NCBI RefSeq assembly: GCF_014201415.1
Contig: NZ_JACHEH010000002.1
Location: forward strand, 186,001 to 250,000
Length of the DNA: 64,000 bases
From: Chelatococcus composti
GTDB lineage: Bacteria > Pseudomonadota > Alphaproteobacteria > Rhizobiales > Beijerinckiaceae
Direction of reading: 5' to 3'
Below the pieces are notes generated by a model. It was given only the letters and a program-made list of their open reading frames with translations, was not told where the DNA came from and did no database searches. Made by a program: the position numbers and the translations under genes. Within the stretch, counting starts at the first letter, position 1; every line of letters begins with the position of its first letter. This document shows positions 37,984 to 46,014 of this stretch, piece by piece.

Positions 37984-38796
37984 ATGGATCACCGGCTCGT
38001 ATCAACGACAACGGCCACCATATTCGCGGCCTGGCTCGCCGGCTGCATGGCGATCAGCCCGCTGCACCCCTTCGACAAGACCATCCCGGAGGAGACGTCG
38101 CAGGCCGGCCGTCTCCTCTTCCTCGCCGAGGATATCGCAGGCCGCGGCGAGACGCAGACGGCACTCGCGCTTCTCGACCGCGCGGGCGAGCTCGCCGGTG
38201 ACGATGCGATGCTCCATACCCGTCTCGGCGACGCCTATCTGCGGCTCGGAGAAAACGAGCGTGCCGAGCGCGCCTATGCCATGGCCGTCGACCTGAAGCC
38301 GGCCGATGCAACGGCCCTGCTCGGCCTCGGCTCGGCCAAGCTGCGCCGGGGGGAGACGACGCAGGCCGTGGCACTCATCGCCGCGGCAGCCCCTCAGGTC
38401 GGCACCGCCACCGCCTACAACCGGCTCGGCATCGCCTACACGCTCGCCGGCCGCCTCACGGAGGCCGAGGCCGCCTACCGCAAGGCCCTCGCACTCGACG
38501 CCGCCGACCTCGACATCAAGACCAACCTCGCCCTCGCCACCGCTCTTGCCCGCCGCGATGCGGAGGCACAGGCGCTCATTGCCGAAGTCGTGGCACATCC
38601 GACAGCGCAGCAGCGGCACCACCGCGCCCGCGTGCTCGTACTCGGTCTGACCGACAAGGCCGCCGAGGTGCGGAAGACGCAGGAGCGCCGCCTGGACCCT
38701 CGCGATGTCGACAAGCTGCTCTCCCAGGCAAGAAAGATCGCAACTTCGGGTGACGCCAAGGCCAGGGCTCTGGCCCTCGGCGCCGTCATGATCTGA
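37984..38796 (+). CDS. TPR-repeat lipoprotein beside the type III secretion cluster
   Basis: A 270-residue protein with a lipoprotein signal (lipobox WLAGC, Cys near residue 20), then TPR units such as LHTRLGDAYLRLGENERAER and NRLGIAYTLAGRLTEAEAAY. It resembles TadD and also the TPR protein (Y4yS type) that accompanies rhizobial type III clusters. GGGAGG precedes the ATG. It is the only plus-strand gene at this edge and converges with the minus-strand cluster after 7 bases. Confidence 0.82.
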   Translation: MDHRLVSTTTATIFAAWLAGCMAISPLHPFDKTIPEETSQAGRLLFLAEDIAGRGETQTALALLDRAGELAGDDAMLHTRLGDAYLRLGENERAERAYAMAVDLKPADATALLGLGSAKLRRGETTQAVALIAAAAPQVGTATAYNRLGIAYTLAGRLTEAEAAYRKALALDAADLDIKTNLALATALARRDAEAQALIAEVVAHPTAQQRHHRARVLVLGLTDKAAEVRKTQERRLDPRDVDKLLSQARKIATSGDAKARALALGAVMI

Positions 38797-38803
38797 CGCC
38801 GTG

Positions 38804-39202
38804 TCACCTGCCGCCCGACACACTCTTGCCGGGGTCGCGCTCGCTGCCGGTCAGGTACTGCTGTGCCGCGCGGAACGTCGGGAGTCCGGGAGCCCTTCCC
38901 ATCTGACGGCCGTGAACGAGGTCGTGCTTGCGCTCCGCCATGCGCATCAGGTTGTAGGCATTGGCACAGCCCGGCGGCAGGAAGGGGCCGAGGTCGCTCA
39001 CCTGCGTCGGATCGGGCGTCATGCACGCCTCCGGCACGAGGCCGTCGACGGGCACCGTGACAGTCGACCATGCGGCACGACCGGCCGCGCTGCTGTAGTG
39101 CGGGGAATAGTCGGGCGGGGTGCGTACGCAGCCGGCAAGGGCGGCAGCAAGGGCGCCGGCCAGCAGGGAGGAAGCGCCGCAATGTCGCAGAATGATCGTC
39201 AT
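38804..39202 (-). CDS. Small lipoprotein downstream of the secretin (CpaD/Y4xK-like)
   Basis: A 132-residue lipoprotein, lipobox ALAGC with Cys near residue 25. A later segment VSDLGPFLPPGCANAYNLMR resembles the GCAYQANF tract of CpaD. Rhizobial type III clusters carry a similar lipoprotein (Y4xK) just after the second secretin gene, and the order here is the same, 15 bases after the secretin stop. It may help secretin insertion. Confidence 0.75.
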   Translation of the reverse strand: MTIILRHCGASSLLAGALAAALAGCVRTPPDYSPHYSSAAGRAAWSTVTVPVDGLVPEACMTPDPTQVSDLGPFLPPGCANAYNLMRMAERKHDLVHGRQMGRAPGLPTFRAAQQYLTGSERDPGKSVSGGR

Positions 39203-39217
39203 CGTCCTTCTCCGCCG

Positions 39218-40321
39218 TCACTTAAAGATGAGGCCGGAGACCGGCCCCTTGGTCACCCGCGCCGCCGTGTGCCGGCCCAGCGCCTGGCGCGGCCGGTCGA
39301 GCGGCGTTGCCAGGCGCCTGTCGCGAACCGGCGACACGATGTAGGGCGTGATCAGGATGACGAGCTCGCTCTCGTCCCGGCGGAAGCTCTGCGAGCGAAA
39401 GAGCGCACCGAGGACCGGAATGTCGCCGATCATCGGGATCTTTCCCAGGGCCTGGCCCATGTTGCGCTGGAAAAGGCCCGCGATGGCAAAGGTTTGGCCG
39501 CTCGCCACCTCCACCGTCGTTTCCGCCCGCCGCACAGCGAGGGCAGGAATCTCGAGCCCGCGCAGCTGCACGGCGCCAGCGGAGGAGAGCGTGCTGACCT
39601 CCGGCCGCACGCGCAGAGCAATACGGTCGCCTTGCAGGAGAATCGGCGTGAAGGCGAGCGAGACGCCAAAGGGCTTGTAGGTGACGGACAGGGTCTGGTT
39701 CTGGCCCGGCACCGGCACGGGGATCTCCCCGCCAGCGAGAAAGGTCGCCTCCTGTCCCGTCACGGCCGTCAGGTTGGGCTCGGCCAGCACGGTCATAATG
39801 CCGTTACGCTGCAAGGCCTGCACCAAGACGTCGACATCGACGGAGCCGAAGGCGCTCCCCTTGTTGACGGTTCCGAAGGTGAAGAAGCCGGCGCGGAAGG
39901 CAAGGTTCCAGTCAATGCCGAGCACCGAGAGGTCGTTGCGGGAAATCTCGGCAAACCGGACGCGGATGTTGACCTGCTGGGAGCCAGCGACAGTCGTCCT
40001 GTTGTATGGCGTCTGCCCGTCCGGCGCATAGGCGTTCGCCACCTCCCCGACATCGATTGCTTCGGCCACGGAGCCCGTATCCCCCCGCGCCACGAGGCGT
40101 TTACCGAACAGCGAGACATCGACATTCGAGCGCGGCTGCAGTGCTTCCACGGCCTCGTTCGCGGGCGAGCTGTCGATGACGACACGCAGCTTGATCTCGG
40201 ACTGCAACTCGTTGTCCTGAGACAGGGCGATGAGGTTGGTGATGCCAGCCTTCTTGCCGAAGACATAGACCGACGTCGGTGTGACGACCTTGAGGTCGGC
40301 AATCTCCGGATCGGCCACGAA
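39218..40321 (-). pseudogene. Type II/III secretin (RhcC2/CpaC type), 5' end missing
   Basis: From codon 40321 the frame reads FVADPEIADL and YVFGKKAGITNLIAL (second half of the pilus N domain), then a BON-like part, then a complete secretin domain with the gate GGEIPVPVPGQN, LAVRRAETTVEVASGQ and a DESELVILITPYIV end, 367 codons in all. The signal peptide and first half of the N domain are absent. Upstream of 40322 the frame turns into unrelated Arg/Pro-rich sequence at the rearranged junction. It cannot be exported as it stands. Rhizobial type III systems split the secretin into RhcC1 and RhcC2, and this is the likely C2 half. Confidence 0.75.
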
Positions 40322-40326
40322 GGGCC

Positions 40327-40445
40327 GGGATCGTGGCGGAACTGACGATTGCTGGCCAGCCGGGGGCGCTCTGGGTGCCGGAGGCATTCGCCGACGAGCT
40401 GCTGGGGGCGCTGCCGCCCCAGTTCGACCCCGCGCGCCTGTCGCC
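40327..40445 (+). pseudogene. Inverted fragment of SctQ (C-ring protein), second piece
   Basis: On the plus strand, opposite to the cluster, the frame reads GIVAELTIAGQPGALWVPEA, then a helix FADELLGALPPQFDPARLSP. This is the pattern of the SctQ/HrcQ N-terminal region, where a strand pair is followed by a Leu-rich helix. Third-position GC is very high in this frame. About 40 codons are present and the remaining protein (normally over 200 residues more) is not in the window. Assignment to SctQ is by pattern and gene order. Confidence 0.6.
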
Positions 40446-40449
40446 GGCC

Positions 40450-40616
40450 AGGAGCTGCAGCGCCGACGACGCAAGCTCGCCAAGCTCGAGCTGCTGCTCG
40501 ACGAGAAGCGGGGGCACAGGTTGCGGCGGGAAGAGGCGCTGGCGGAGATGGAAGCCGAGGATCGCGCAGTCGCATTGGCGGGGGACGGCCATGGCGAGAC
40601 GCGTTGCGGCCGCTGA
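40450..40616 (+). pseudogene. Inverted C-terminal part of SctO
   Basis: On the plus strand the frame reads ELQRRRRKLAKLELLLDEK followed by RLRREEALAEMEAEDR to TGA 40614-40616. This is the charged helical C terminus expected of the YscO/SctO stalk protein and is missing from the minus-strand SctO. It joins that gene in frame if the block 40450-40673 is turned round. It cannot be translated as part of SctO in the present arrangement. Confidence 0.72.
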
Positions 40617-40677
40617 GAAACCTGCGCCGCGCAAGCGGTCCGCTCCCCGCAGGCGCTCTGCGGCTGCGCCGGAGGCC
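40591..40677 (+). pseudogene. Inverted start of the gene after sctO (probable SctQ N terminus)
   Basis: An ATG at 40591 opens a plus-strand frame MARRVAAAEKPAPRKRSAPR, basic and Pro/Ala-rich, overlapping the SctO stop by 26 bases. In the reconstructed order it continues in frame into the SctQ-like block 40327-40445. Basic, disordered N termini are usual for SctQ; SctP is an alternative. Only 29 codons are kept here. Confidence 0.55.
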
Positions 40678-41010
40678 CGCGGCGAGCGCCGCCTCCCGCG
40701 CTTCCCGTTCCTCATCCGCGGCGGCAACGGCGTTACGACGCCGGGCAGCCTCGGCCGCCTCCGCGTCGAGTGCCACCTGCCGGCGCGCCAGATCGGAGGC
40801 ATCGACCACATGTGCTGCCATGCGGCCGAGCCAGACCATTTCCTCGTGCCGGACCGCCGCCTTGTGGTTCTCGACAGCGGCCTCGGCAGCGCGCACGGCG
40901 GCCTCGGCCTCGTGCAGCCTGCGCTCCGCCCGCACGCGGCCTTCCTCCGCACGCGTCAGGCCGCGCTGCCTCAGGCGGCGCAACAGGTCCAGCGTCCGCT
41001 CCTGCGTCAC
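40674..41010 (-). pseudogene. sctO: Type III secretion stalk protein SctO (YscO/Y4yJ type), cut short
   Basis: Begins [17 protein letters not shown] and continues as a coiled-coil rich in Ala, Arg and Glu for 112 codons to the GGCC at 40674. It then runs into Arg/Pro-rich sequence with no family resemblance. The missing end is on the opposite strand at 40450-40616. With it, SctO would have 167 residues, the family's usual size. SctO links the ATPase SctN to the export gate SctV. It overlaps sctN by 4 bases (ATGA). Confidence 0.75.
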
Positions 41011-42356
41011 GACACCAGGGTCCGCATGCGCTGCTGGACGTCCGCAATCGTCGAGCGTTCGTCCTGCCCCTGACGCAGCAGGGCGTTGATGGCATCGATA
41101 CGCGCGATGGCCTCATCGGCGCGGGGATCGCTGCCGCGCTGGTATTCGCCCACGCGCACCAAGAGCTCCACCTCCGCGTAACGCGCCATCAGGTCACGCA
41201 CCTGGCCCGCGAGACGAGAATGCTCCGGGTCGACCACCGCATCCATCAGGCGGCTGCGGCTCTTCAGCACGTCGATGGCCGGGAAATGGTTGCGGTGGGC
41301 GAGCTCGGGCGACAGAACGACATGCCCGTCGAGGATGGACCGCACCTCCTCCGCGATCGGGTCCTGGGTGCCGTCTCCCTCCATCAGCACCGTGTAGAGC
41401 CCGGTAATGGCACCGCCCTGCCCTGGTCCGCTGCGCTCGAGCAGCTGCGGCAGCACGGCGAAAAGCGAGGAGGGGTAGCCGCGCCGCGTCGGCGGCTCGC
41501 CGGCGGCGAGGCCGATCTCGCGCTGGGCACGGGCAAAGCGCGTGACGCTGTCCATCAGCAGCAGCACGCTGCGCCCCCGATCCCGGAAATATTCGGCAAT
41601 TGCGGTCGCGACGTAGGCCGCCTTGACGCGCTCGATCGCCGGGCGGTCGGAGGTGGCAACCACGGTCACGGCGCGGCGGCGCCCCTCCTCGCCGAGCTCA
41701 CGCTCCAGAAACTCGCGCACCTCGCGGCCCCGCTCCCCGATGAGGCCGATGACGATAACGTCGGCTTCCGTCCCCTTGACGATCTGCGCGAGCAGCGTCG
41801 ACTTGCCGACGCCCGGCTCGCCGAAGATGCCGATGCGCTGCCCCCGCGCGCAGGTGACGAGGCCGTCGAGGGCGCGGATGCCGAGCTGTAACGGCGCCTT
41901 GATGATGTCACGCGCCATCGGCTGCGGCGGCGGCGCTTGCAACGGATAAGTGCCGTCAAGGTCGGGCGGCGGCCAGGGGCCACCGTCGAGTGGCTCGCCG
42001 AGGGCGTTCAGCACGCGCCCGAGCAGGCCCGGCCCCACGGGAACACGCATCTCGCTGCCGGTCGGAATGACCTCGGTGGCACTGGAGAGACCGGAAAGAT
42101 CACCAAGGGGTGTCAGCACGGCCGCATCCTCGAGAAGGCCGACCACTTCGCTCAGGACCTCGCGGCCGGACACCGGGTCGCAGAGCCGGCAGACCTCACC
42201 CAACCGCACCTCCGCGACGCTCGCGTGGATCGTGACCCCGATGGCCCGCAGGATACGCCCCTTGATAAGGCGCGTGCTGACAGTCTCGGCCTGCTGCCTG
42301 AGCTTCGGCAGGATGCCGGCGATACGCGCGTCGATGCCGAGGCTGTCGACCGTCAT
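41007..42356 (-). CDS. sctN: Type III secretion system ATPase SctN (RhcN)
   Basis: A 449-residue ATPase of the F1-beta/FliI family, complete. It has the P-loop [11 protein letters not shown] (179-189), [14 protein letters not shown], Walker [12 protein letters not shown] (263-273) and the [19 protein letters not shown] segment characteristic of secretion ATPases. It should unfold substrates and release them from chaperones at the base of the injectisome. Neighbours SctL and SctO are its direct partners. All joins in this operon are 4-base ATGA overlaps. Confidence 0.92.
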   Translation of the reverse strand: MTVDSLGIDARIAGILPKLRQQAETVSTRLIKGRILRAIGVTIHASVAEVRLGEVCRLCDPVSGREVLSEVVGLLEDAAVLTPLGDLSGLSSATEVIPTGSEMRVPVGPGLLGRVLNALGEPLDGGPWPPPDLDGTYPLQAPPPQPMARDIIKAPLQLGIRALDGLVTCARGQRIGIFGEPGVGKSTLLAQIVKGTEADVIVIGLIGERGREVREFLERELGEEGRRRAVTVVATSDRPAIERVKAAYVATAIAEYFRDRGRSVLLLMDSVTRFARAQREIGLAAGEPPTRRGYPSSLFAVLPQLLERSGPGQGGAITGLYTVLMEGDGTQDPIAEEVRSILDGHVVLSPELAHRNHFPAIDVLKSRSRLMDAVVDPEHSRLAGQVRDLMARYAEVELLVRVGEYQRGSDPRADEAIARIDAINALLRQGQDERSTIADVQQRMRTLVS

Positions 42357-42961
42357 GGCCGCTGTGCCTCACGCTGCGGCAAGGCACGGGCGAGGGCCGC
42401 CAGCTGCGTCTCCAGATCGGCCTCCACGACGGCGAAGTCGCTCACGAGCCGGCAATCCGTCGGGCGCAGGGCCGGATCGCCCGCCACCATGACGGTGACG
42501 GCGAGCCCCTCGCGCTCGACGAGCCCGTCCACGGCCTCCCGCACCCTGGTGCAGGCATCCGGATGAACCGTGATCTTGAGATGCCTGGCGCGGCGGAAAT
42601 TGGCCAGCGCCTCGCCCGCGAGCCGGGCGACGAGGTCGGCATCGTCGAAGGTGCCCAGCACCTGGCGGACGATGCCCATGGTGAGCTCGGCGATCTCACC
42701 CTCCATCGATCCGAGGTAGCGGTCGACCGCCGCCACCGTGCGGGCAAGCTGCTCAGCCGCGGCGGCGTGCTCATCCCGCACACTGGCAAGGCCGTCGCGA
42801 ACGCCCTTCTCGTAGCCTTCGCGATAGCCCCCGCTCTTTTCCGACGACGCAAGATCCTCCACCTTGCGAAGGGTCTGGGCCGCCGTCTGCCAGACGTCGA
42901 CCTCCGGCGCACGTACGATCCGGCCGCCCGGCGTCGATGAAAGATTTACGCTGGTCATCAT
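42353..42961 (-). CDS. sctL: Type III secretion ATPase regulator SctL (NolV type)
   Basis: About 202 residues. The first 40 are variable ([13 protein letters not shown] and so on), followed by a Glu/Lys-rich helix ([18 protein letters not shown]) and a FliH/SctL C-terminal domain ([11 protein letters not shown] and [20 protein letters not shown]). SctL dimers hold the ATPase at the C-ring. Start codons ATG-ATG (42961 and 42958) overlap the sctK stop. The C terminus overlaps sctN. Confidence 0.87.
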   Translation of the reverse strand: MMTSVNLSSTPGGRIVRAPEVDVWQTAAQTLRKVEDLASSEKSGGYREGYEKGVRDGLASVRDEHAAAAEQLARTVAAVDRYLGSMEGEIAELTMGIVRQVLGTFDDADLVARLAGEALANFRRARHLKITVHPDACTRVREAVDGLVEREGLAVTVMVAGDPALRPTDCRLVSDFAVVEADLETQLAALARALPQREAQRP

Positions 42962-43581
42962 GATCCTGCTGCCTGACGGTAGAGACCCGGCCCAATCTCC
43001 GCGAAGAGAGCCGGAACCGGCCCGGGCGCTATCGCCCCGTCCTCGAACTTGAGCACCAGCCGCGCCCTCACACCCGCGGGGAGCTGCGCGACCCATGCCA
43101 GAAAGCTGTACCAGCCATCCCGCGCCACAACCTCCGCCGCATGGGAGAGGTCGTCGAAGCGCAGCCCCTGTGGACCTGCCGCCCGGTTGGCAAGGCCGAA
43201 GGCGATGAGTGCGCCATCGAGCGAGCTGCGAAGCTGCTCCACGTCCGGCGCCAGAACCACATTGGCGATGGCATCCGCCCAGTAGAGCGCACCGGCGCGC
43301 AAGGCCGCCGCCATGAGCTCCTGCGGCGCCTGAACGACGATCGCGCGATCGACTTCAGCGCAATGGAGCGCATCGTCCGCCGGCGGTAACAGACCGACGT
43401 CTTCCAGCACGCCCGTCAGCCGCACGGCGAAGCGCGGCTCGGCCTGCAGCGCGGCGCAAAGGTCCGGTGCAATGGCACCGCCGAAGCAGGCGGCCAGGCG
43501 CGCCGGGTGCGCATGGATACCGGGCAGGCGCAGGAAGGTGCGCCAGCGCCCTTCGTCGTCGATGGGGAACAGCGTCGTCAT
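42958..43581 (-). CDS. sctK: Type III secretion protein SctK (NolU type)
   Basis: A 207-residue soluble protein without membrane segments. Assignment to the NolU/SctK group rests on its size, its place between SctJ and SctL as in rhizobial clusters, and the early LRLPGIHAHPARLAACFGG segment. SctK is part of the cytoplasmic sorting platform with SctQ and SctL. It overlaps sctJ by 4 bases (ATGA). Sequence conservation in this family is low, so the call is less certain than its neighbours. Confidence 0.75.
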   Translation of the reverse strand: MTTLFPIDDEGRWRTFLRLPGIHAHPARLAACFGGAIAPDLCAALQAEPRFAVRLTGVLEDVGLLPPADDALHCAEVDRAIVVQAPQELMAAALRAGALYWADAIANVVLAPDVEQLRSSLDGALIAFGLANRAAGPQGLRFDDLSHAAEVVARDGWYSFLAWVAQLPAGVRARLVLKFEDGAIAPGPVPALFAEIGPGLYRQAAGS

Positions 43582-44417
43582 GCCGCCTCCCCCGTTCGAG
43601 CGAACGTCTCAGGTGCCTCCTCCGGCCCGGCAGGCGGCTGTCCCATCGCACCGAGCGCATAGACGCTCGACCGGGTTCGCCAGATGAGATAGCCGAGCCC
43701 GGCGGCAAAGCCCGCAATGAGGAGCAGGGCAAGGCCTGCGAGAACGCGCGCCCTGGCGAGACTGTCGGGCCGGAGCCACATGCCGAGGAAAGAGACGGGC
43801 GCAGCCGCCTCTGGCGTGTCCGGCCGCTCTGGCACGGGAACGAGCACGACGGACACGCCGTCATAGGTCAGCCCGGCGATCCCGTTGGCCACCAGGGTCT
43901 TGATCTGGGGCACGAGCTCGCCCAGCGGCAGGCCCGACTTGTGCCGGATGAGCACGGAGGCGGAGGCGGGCGTCGAGCTCTGCTGGAGCGGCGAATGTTC
44001 CGGCAGGACGATGTGCACCCGCGCCGACAGGACCCCGTCGATCTCGCCCAAAGAGCGGGATAATTCCTCGCTCAGGGCGTAGGTCATGCGCGCCCGTTCC
44101 TGCAGGGGCGAGGCGACCAGCCCCTCCGGTTTGAAAACCTCGCCGAGCGTGGCATGGGCGCGGCGGGGCAGGCCGTTGTCCCTCAGGATGTCGAACGCAC
44201 GCGCGAAATCGTCGTCGTCGACAGAAATGGTGATGCGGCCATCCTTGTCGACGGTCCGGTCGGCAGCGATGCCGTGGCGCTGCAAGACCGCGACGATCTC
44301 GTTCGCCTGCCGCTCGTCAAGATTGCCGTAAAGGTCGGCCTTGCAGGCAGCTGTGGCGAGCGCAAGCAGAGCGACCGCCGCCAGGCATTGTGGGCGAGGC
44401 GATGGCGCGCGTCGCAT
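43578..44417 (-). CDS. sctJ: Type III secretion inner-ring lipoprotein SctJ (NolT type)
   Basis: A 279-residue protein with a lipoprotein signal (Cys at 25 in ATAACKADLY). The first ring domain reads LDERQANEIVAVLQRHGIAA, followed by ALSEELSRSLGEIDGVLSAR and HIVLPEH, the SctJ/YscJ signature. A C-terminal membrane helix lies at about 225-250, then a short cytoplasmic tail. It forms the inner-membrane ring of the injectisome. It is intact. Confidence 0.92.
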   Translation of the reverse strand: MRRAPSPRPQCLAAVALLALATAACKADLYGNLDERQANEIVAVLQRHGIAADRTVDKDGRITISVDDDDFARAFDILRDNGLPRRAHATLGEVFKPEGLVASPLQERARMTYALSEELSRSLGEIDGVLSARVHIVLPEHSPLQQSSTPASASVLIRHKSGLPLGELVPQIKTLVANGIAGLTYDGVSVVLVPVPERPDTPEAAAPVSFLGMWLRPDSLARARVLAGLALLLIAGFAAGLGYLIWRTRSSVYALGAMGQPPAGPEEAPETFARTGEAA

Positions 44418-44420
44418 GGC

Positions 44421-44816
44421 TCATCCCCTCAGCAGCATCTTCATTGTACTGATGAGACCGGTGAACGCCGTGATGATGAGCTGCATCGTCAGATGATGCT
44501 CGCGCTCCTCACCGGCCTTCTCCTTGATCTGCTCAAAGAAGGCCAGCACGTCCTCCTGGGGGCTTCCGGTGCTCACCTCCTCGGCGAGCTCAGCAACATC
44601 GCTCCTGCGCTCGAAGAGAGGCAGGATTCGGTCGCGCATCGCCCCGACCACGGCCGGAAGGCCGTCGCCGTCTGCGGATGCCGCCTGCGACGCCCAGAGT
44701 GCCTGCGCCTCCTGCAAGGACCACTGGAAGTCCTGCACCGTCCGCGTCGGCTCGACGGAATCGACCGGCTTCACGCCGGAGCCAATGAGGCTGCTGATGG
44801 CTGTAATGGCGTTCAT
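44421..44816 (-). CDS. Small protein ahead of SctJ, candidate inner rod (NolB position)
   Basis: 131 residues from the ATG at 44816 (GGA 8 bases upstream; a GTG at 44828 adds four residues). It starts MNAITAISSLIGSGVKPVDS and ends in a hydrophobic helix LTMQLIITAFTGLISTMKML. Inner-rod proteins (SctI) have such a C-terminal helix, and rhizobial clusters place NolB at this position. The assignment is from position and shape; I do not recognise the sequence itself. Confidence 0.6.
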   Translation of the reverse strand: MNAITAISSLIGSGVKPVDSVEPTRTVQDFQWSLQEAQALWASQAASADGDGLPAVVGAMRDRILPLFERRSDVAELAEEVSTGSPQEDVLAFFEQIKEKAGEEREHHLTMQLIITAFTGLISTMKMLLRG

Positions 44817-44843
44817 GATCAATTCCACGCTGACAGGGGAGCG

Positions 44844-45086
44844 TCAGGCTCCCGATGAGTGCAGGGGTCGCAAGAGACGCGGATCAGCCCGCTTGTCGTC
44901 GGGCCCTGCCGGTGCCGCGGCAGGGTTGAGCTGGGACGACGGGACGATGTCCACTGCGGCGCTGGTCAGCTCGCGATGAGCCTTCATCGCCTGCTCGATG
45001 AAGGCCTGCATCTTGTCCAGAAGCTCCCTGTCGAGCCCGCCGGCCCGCCGGTGCTCCGCATTGCCGATACCGCGCACGTCGCTCAT
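44844..45086 (-). CDS. Small unknown protein in the type III cluster, possible needle or chaperone
   Basis: 80 residues, no membrane segment or signal peptide. The N-terminal half forms an amphipathic helix (LDRELLDKMQAFIEQAMKAH), and the tail is Pro/Asp/Arg-rich. GAGGG lies 5 bases before the ATG. It is small like a needle subunit, but no known needle motif is seen. It lies between the N-terminal secretin gene and the candidate rod gene, with about 128 bases free upstream that may hold a promoter. Confidence 0.6.
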   Translation of the reverse strand: MSDVRGIGNAEHRRAGGLDRELLDKMQAFIEQAMKAHRELTSAAVDIVPSSQLNPAAAPAGPDDKRADPRLLRPLHSSGA

Positions 45087-45214
45087 CTGCCCTCACTCCG
45101 TCGCAATAAACCCAATGACTGCAAACAATTGCGCGATCATACAGACGCGGCGTCGACAGATGACAGTCACTGCCGGATGAACTCTCTCTCCATGCTACGC
45201 AAACAATCGCCGGC

Positions 45215-45817
45215 TCAGGACGAACTCTCGGCGCCGGCGCGGAACACCCTGACGCGTGCCTGCGGGGCGCGGCCCTTCATCAGCGACGAGAGCGTCTGCC
45301 GCACGAGGGAGCGATAGACCGGCGGCCCGGAGATGGAGAGGACGCTGCGGCCATGCGCGAGACGAACAGGGTAGCGCGCGTCCGCCACCCCGAGCTCGTT
45401 AAGCGCCTTCAGCAGCTCTTCCGGCGAGGCCGAGCCGTATTCGACAATCTCGGTCCGCTGCTCGTCGCTCGAGGAAATGTGCAGCGTCGTGCCGTCGTAG
45501 TACCAGGAGAGGCCGAAACGGCCGCACAGATCGTCGAGATAGGCCCGTGGCGCCGCAGGCTTCACGCCGCCGCGCACACGGCCCCGCACGCGGTCACTGA
45601 GCTTGACCGGAATGCGCATATGGTTGCCGAATGCCGTCAGCACGTCGCGGACATCCTCATCGAGGGCGACATAGTCATAGGACAGGGCGGGCCATGCGGG
45701 CTCGGTGGCCCACGCCTCCGGTGCCGCAAGTCCCGCAATCAACACGGCGAGTGCCGCCAGCCGGCGGCATCGCGGATGGGTCCTGCGCGCGTCCGCGCTC
45801 GATCCACGTATGAACAT
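45215..45817 (-). CDS. rhcC1: N-terminal secretin subunit of a rhizobial type III system (RhcC1/NolW type)
   Basis: A 200-residue exported protein with a signal peptide ending EAWAT (about 38). It contains the two N-terminal ring domains of SctC secretins: YDYVALDEDVRDVLTAFGNH with IPVKLSDRVRGRV, and LDDLCGRFGLSWYYDGTTLH, then LSISGPPVYRSLV. There is no secretin barrel, which is the known split of rhizobial RhcC1/RhcC2. AAGGA lies 7 bases before the ATG at 45817. It is the first gene of the minus-strand cluster. Confidence 0.85.
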   Translation of the reverse strand: MFIRGSSADARRTHPRCRRLAALAVLIAGLAAPEAWATEPAWPALSYDYVALDEDVRDVLTAFGNHMRIPVKLSDRVRGRVRGGVKPAAPRAYLDDLCGRFGLSWYYDGTTLHISSSDEQRTEIVEYGSASPEELLKALNELGVADARYPVRLAHGRSVLSISGPPVYRSLVRQTLSSLMKGRAPQARVRVFRAGAESSS

Positions 45818-45969
45818 GGTTATTCCTTCCCGATCACAGCGAGGCGATCGACGATCGCAAGCGCACCACGACGGCGCCCACCGCGGGCGCTCGTCACCGC
45901 AAGCCGCGCTGCGAGCAGTTTCCCAATTCGATGCGGGGTATCTAAATCTTCCGGGCGAAAACGAAAACA

Positions 45970-46014
45970 GACAGTCTGCGAATTGTCTATTTGTTGAATA
46001 ATATTTGCAAATAG
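45970..46014. promoter_or_regulatory. Inverted repeats upstream of the type III cluster
   Basis: In the 233 bases between the purine phosphorylase stop and rhcC1, an AT-rich stretch holds CTATTTG (45987-45993) and CAAATAG (46008-46014) as inverted arms. TTTGCAAA forms an 8-base palindrome at the right arm. The imperfect palindrome at 45970-45987 has GACA and TGTC ends. These are candidate operator or promoter sites for the cluster. No tts box of the rhizobial TtsI type was recognised. Confidence 0.4.

Larger units (their letters stand above)
40323..40677. other. Rearranged junction: two adjacent in-place inversions, each bounded by GGCC
   Basis: GGCC occurs at 40323-40326, 40446-40449 and 40674-40677. 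Between them the coding signal switches to the plus strand: the AT-rich codon position and G-rich first position fit plus-strand frames here. Block 40450-40673 encodes the end of SctO and the start of SctQ. Block 40327-40445 encodes the next part of SctQ. Turning each block over in place joins SctO at ALAAG/QELQRRRR in frame, giving 168 codons with stop, and joins the SctQ pieces at AAPEA/GIVAELTI in frame. Confidence 0.75.

Noticed and set aside
39793-41010. A single 405-residue open frame running from SctO through the junction
   Set aside because: Only the first 112 codons look like a protein family. The rest is Arg/Pro-rich read-through antisense to plus-strand coding signal, then out of frame with the secretin. 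It is an accident of high GC.
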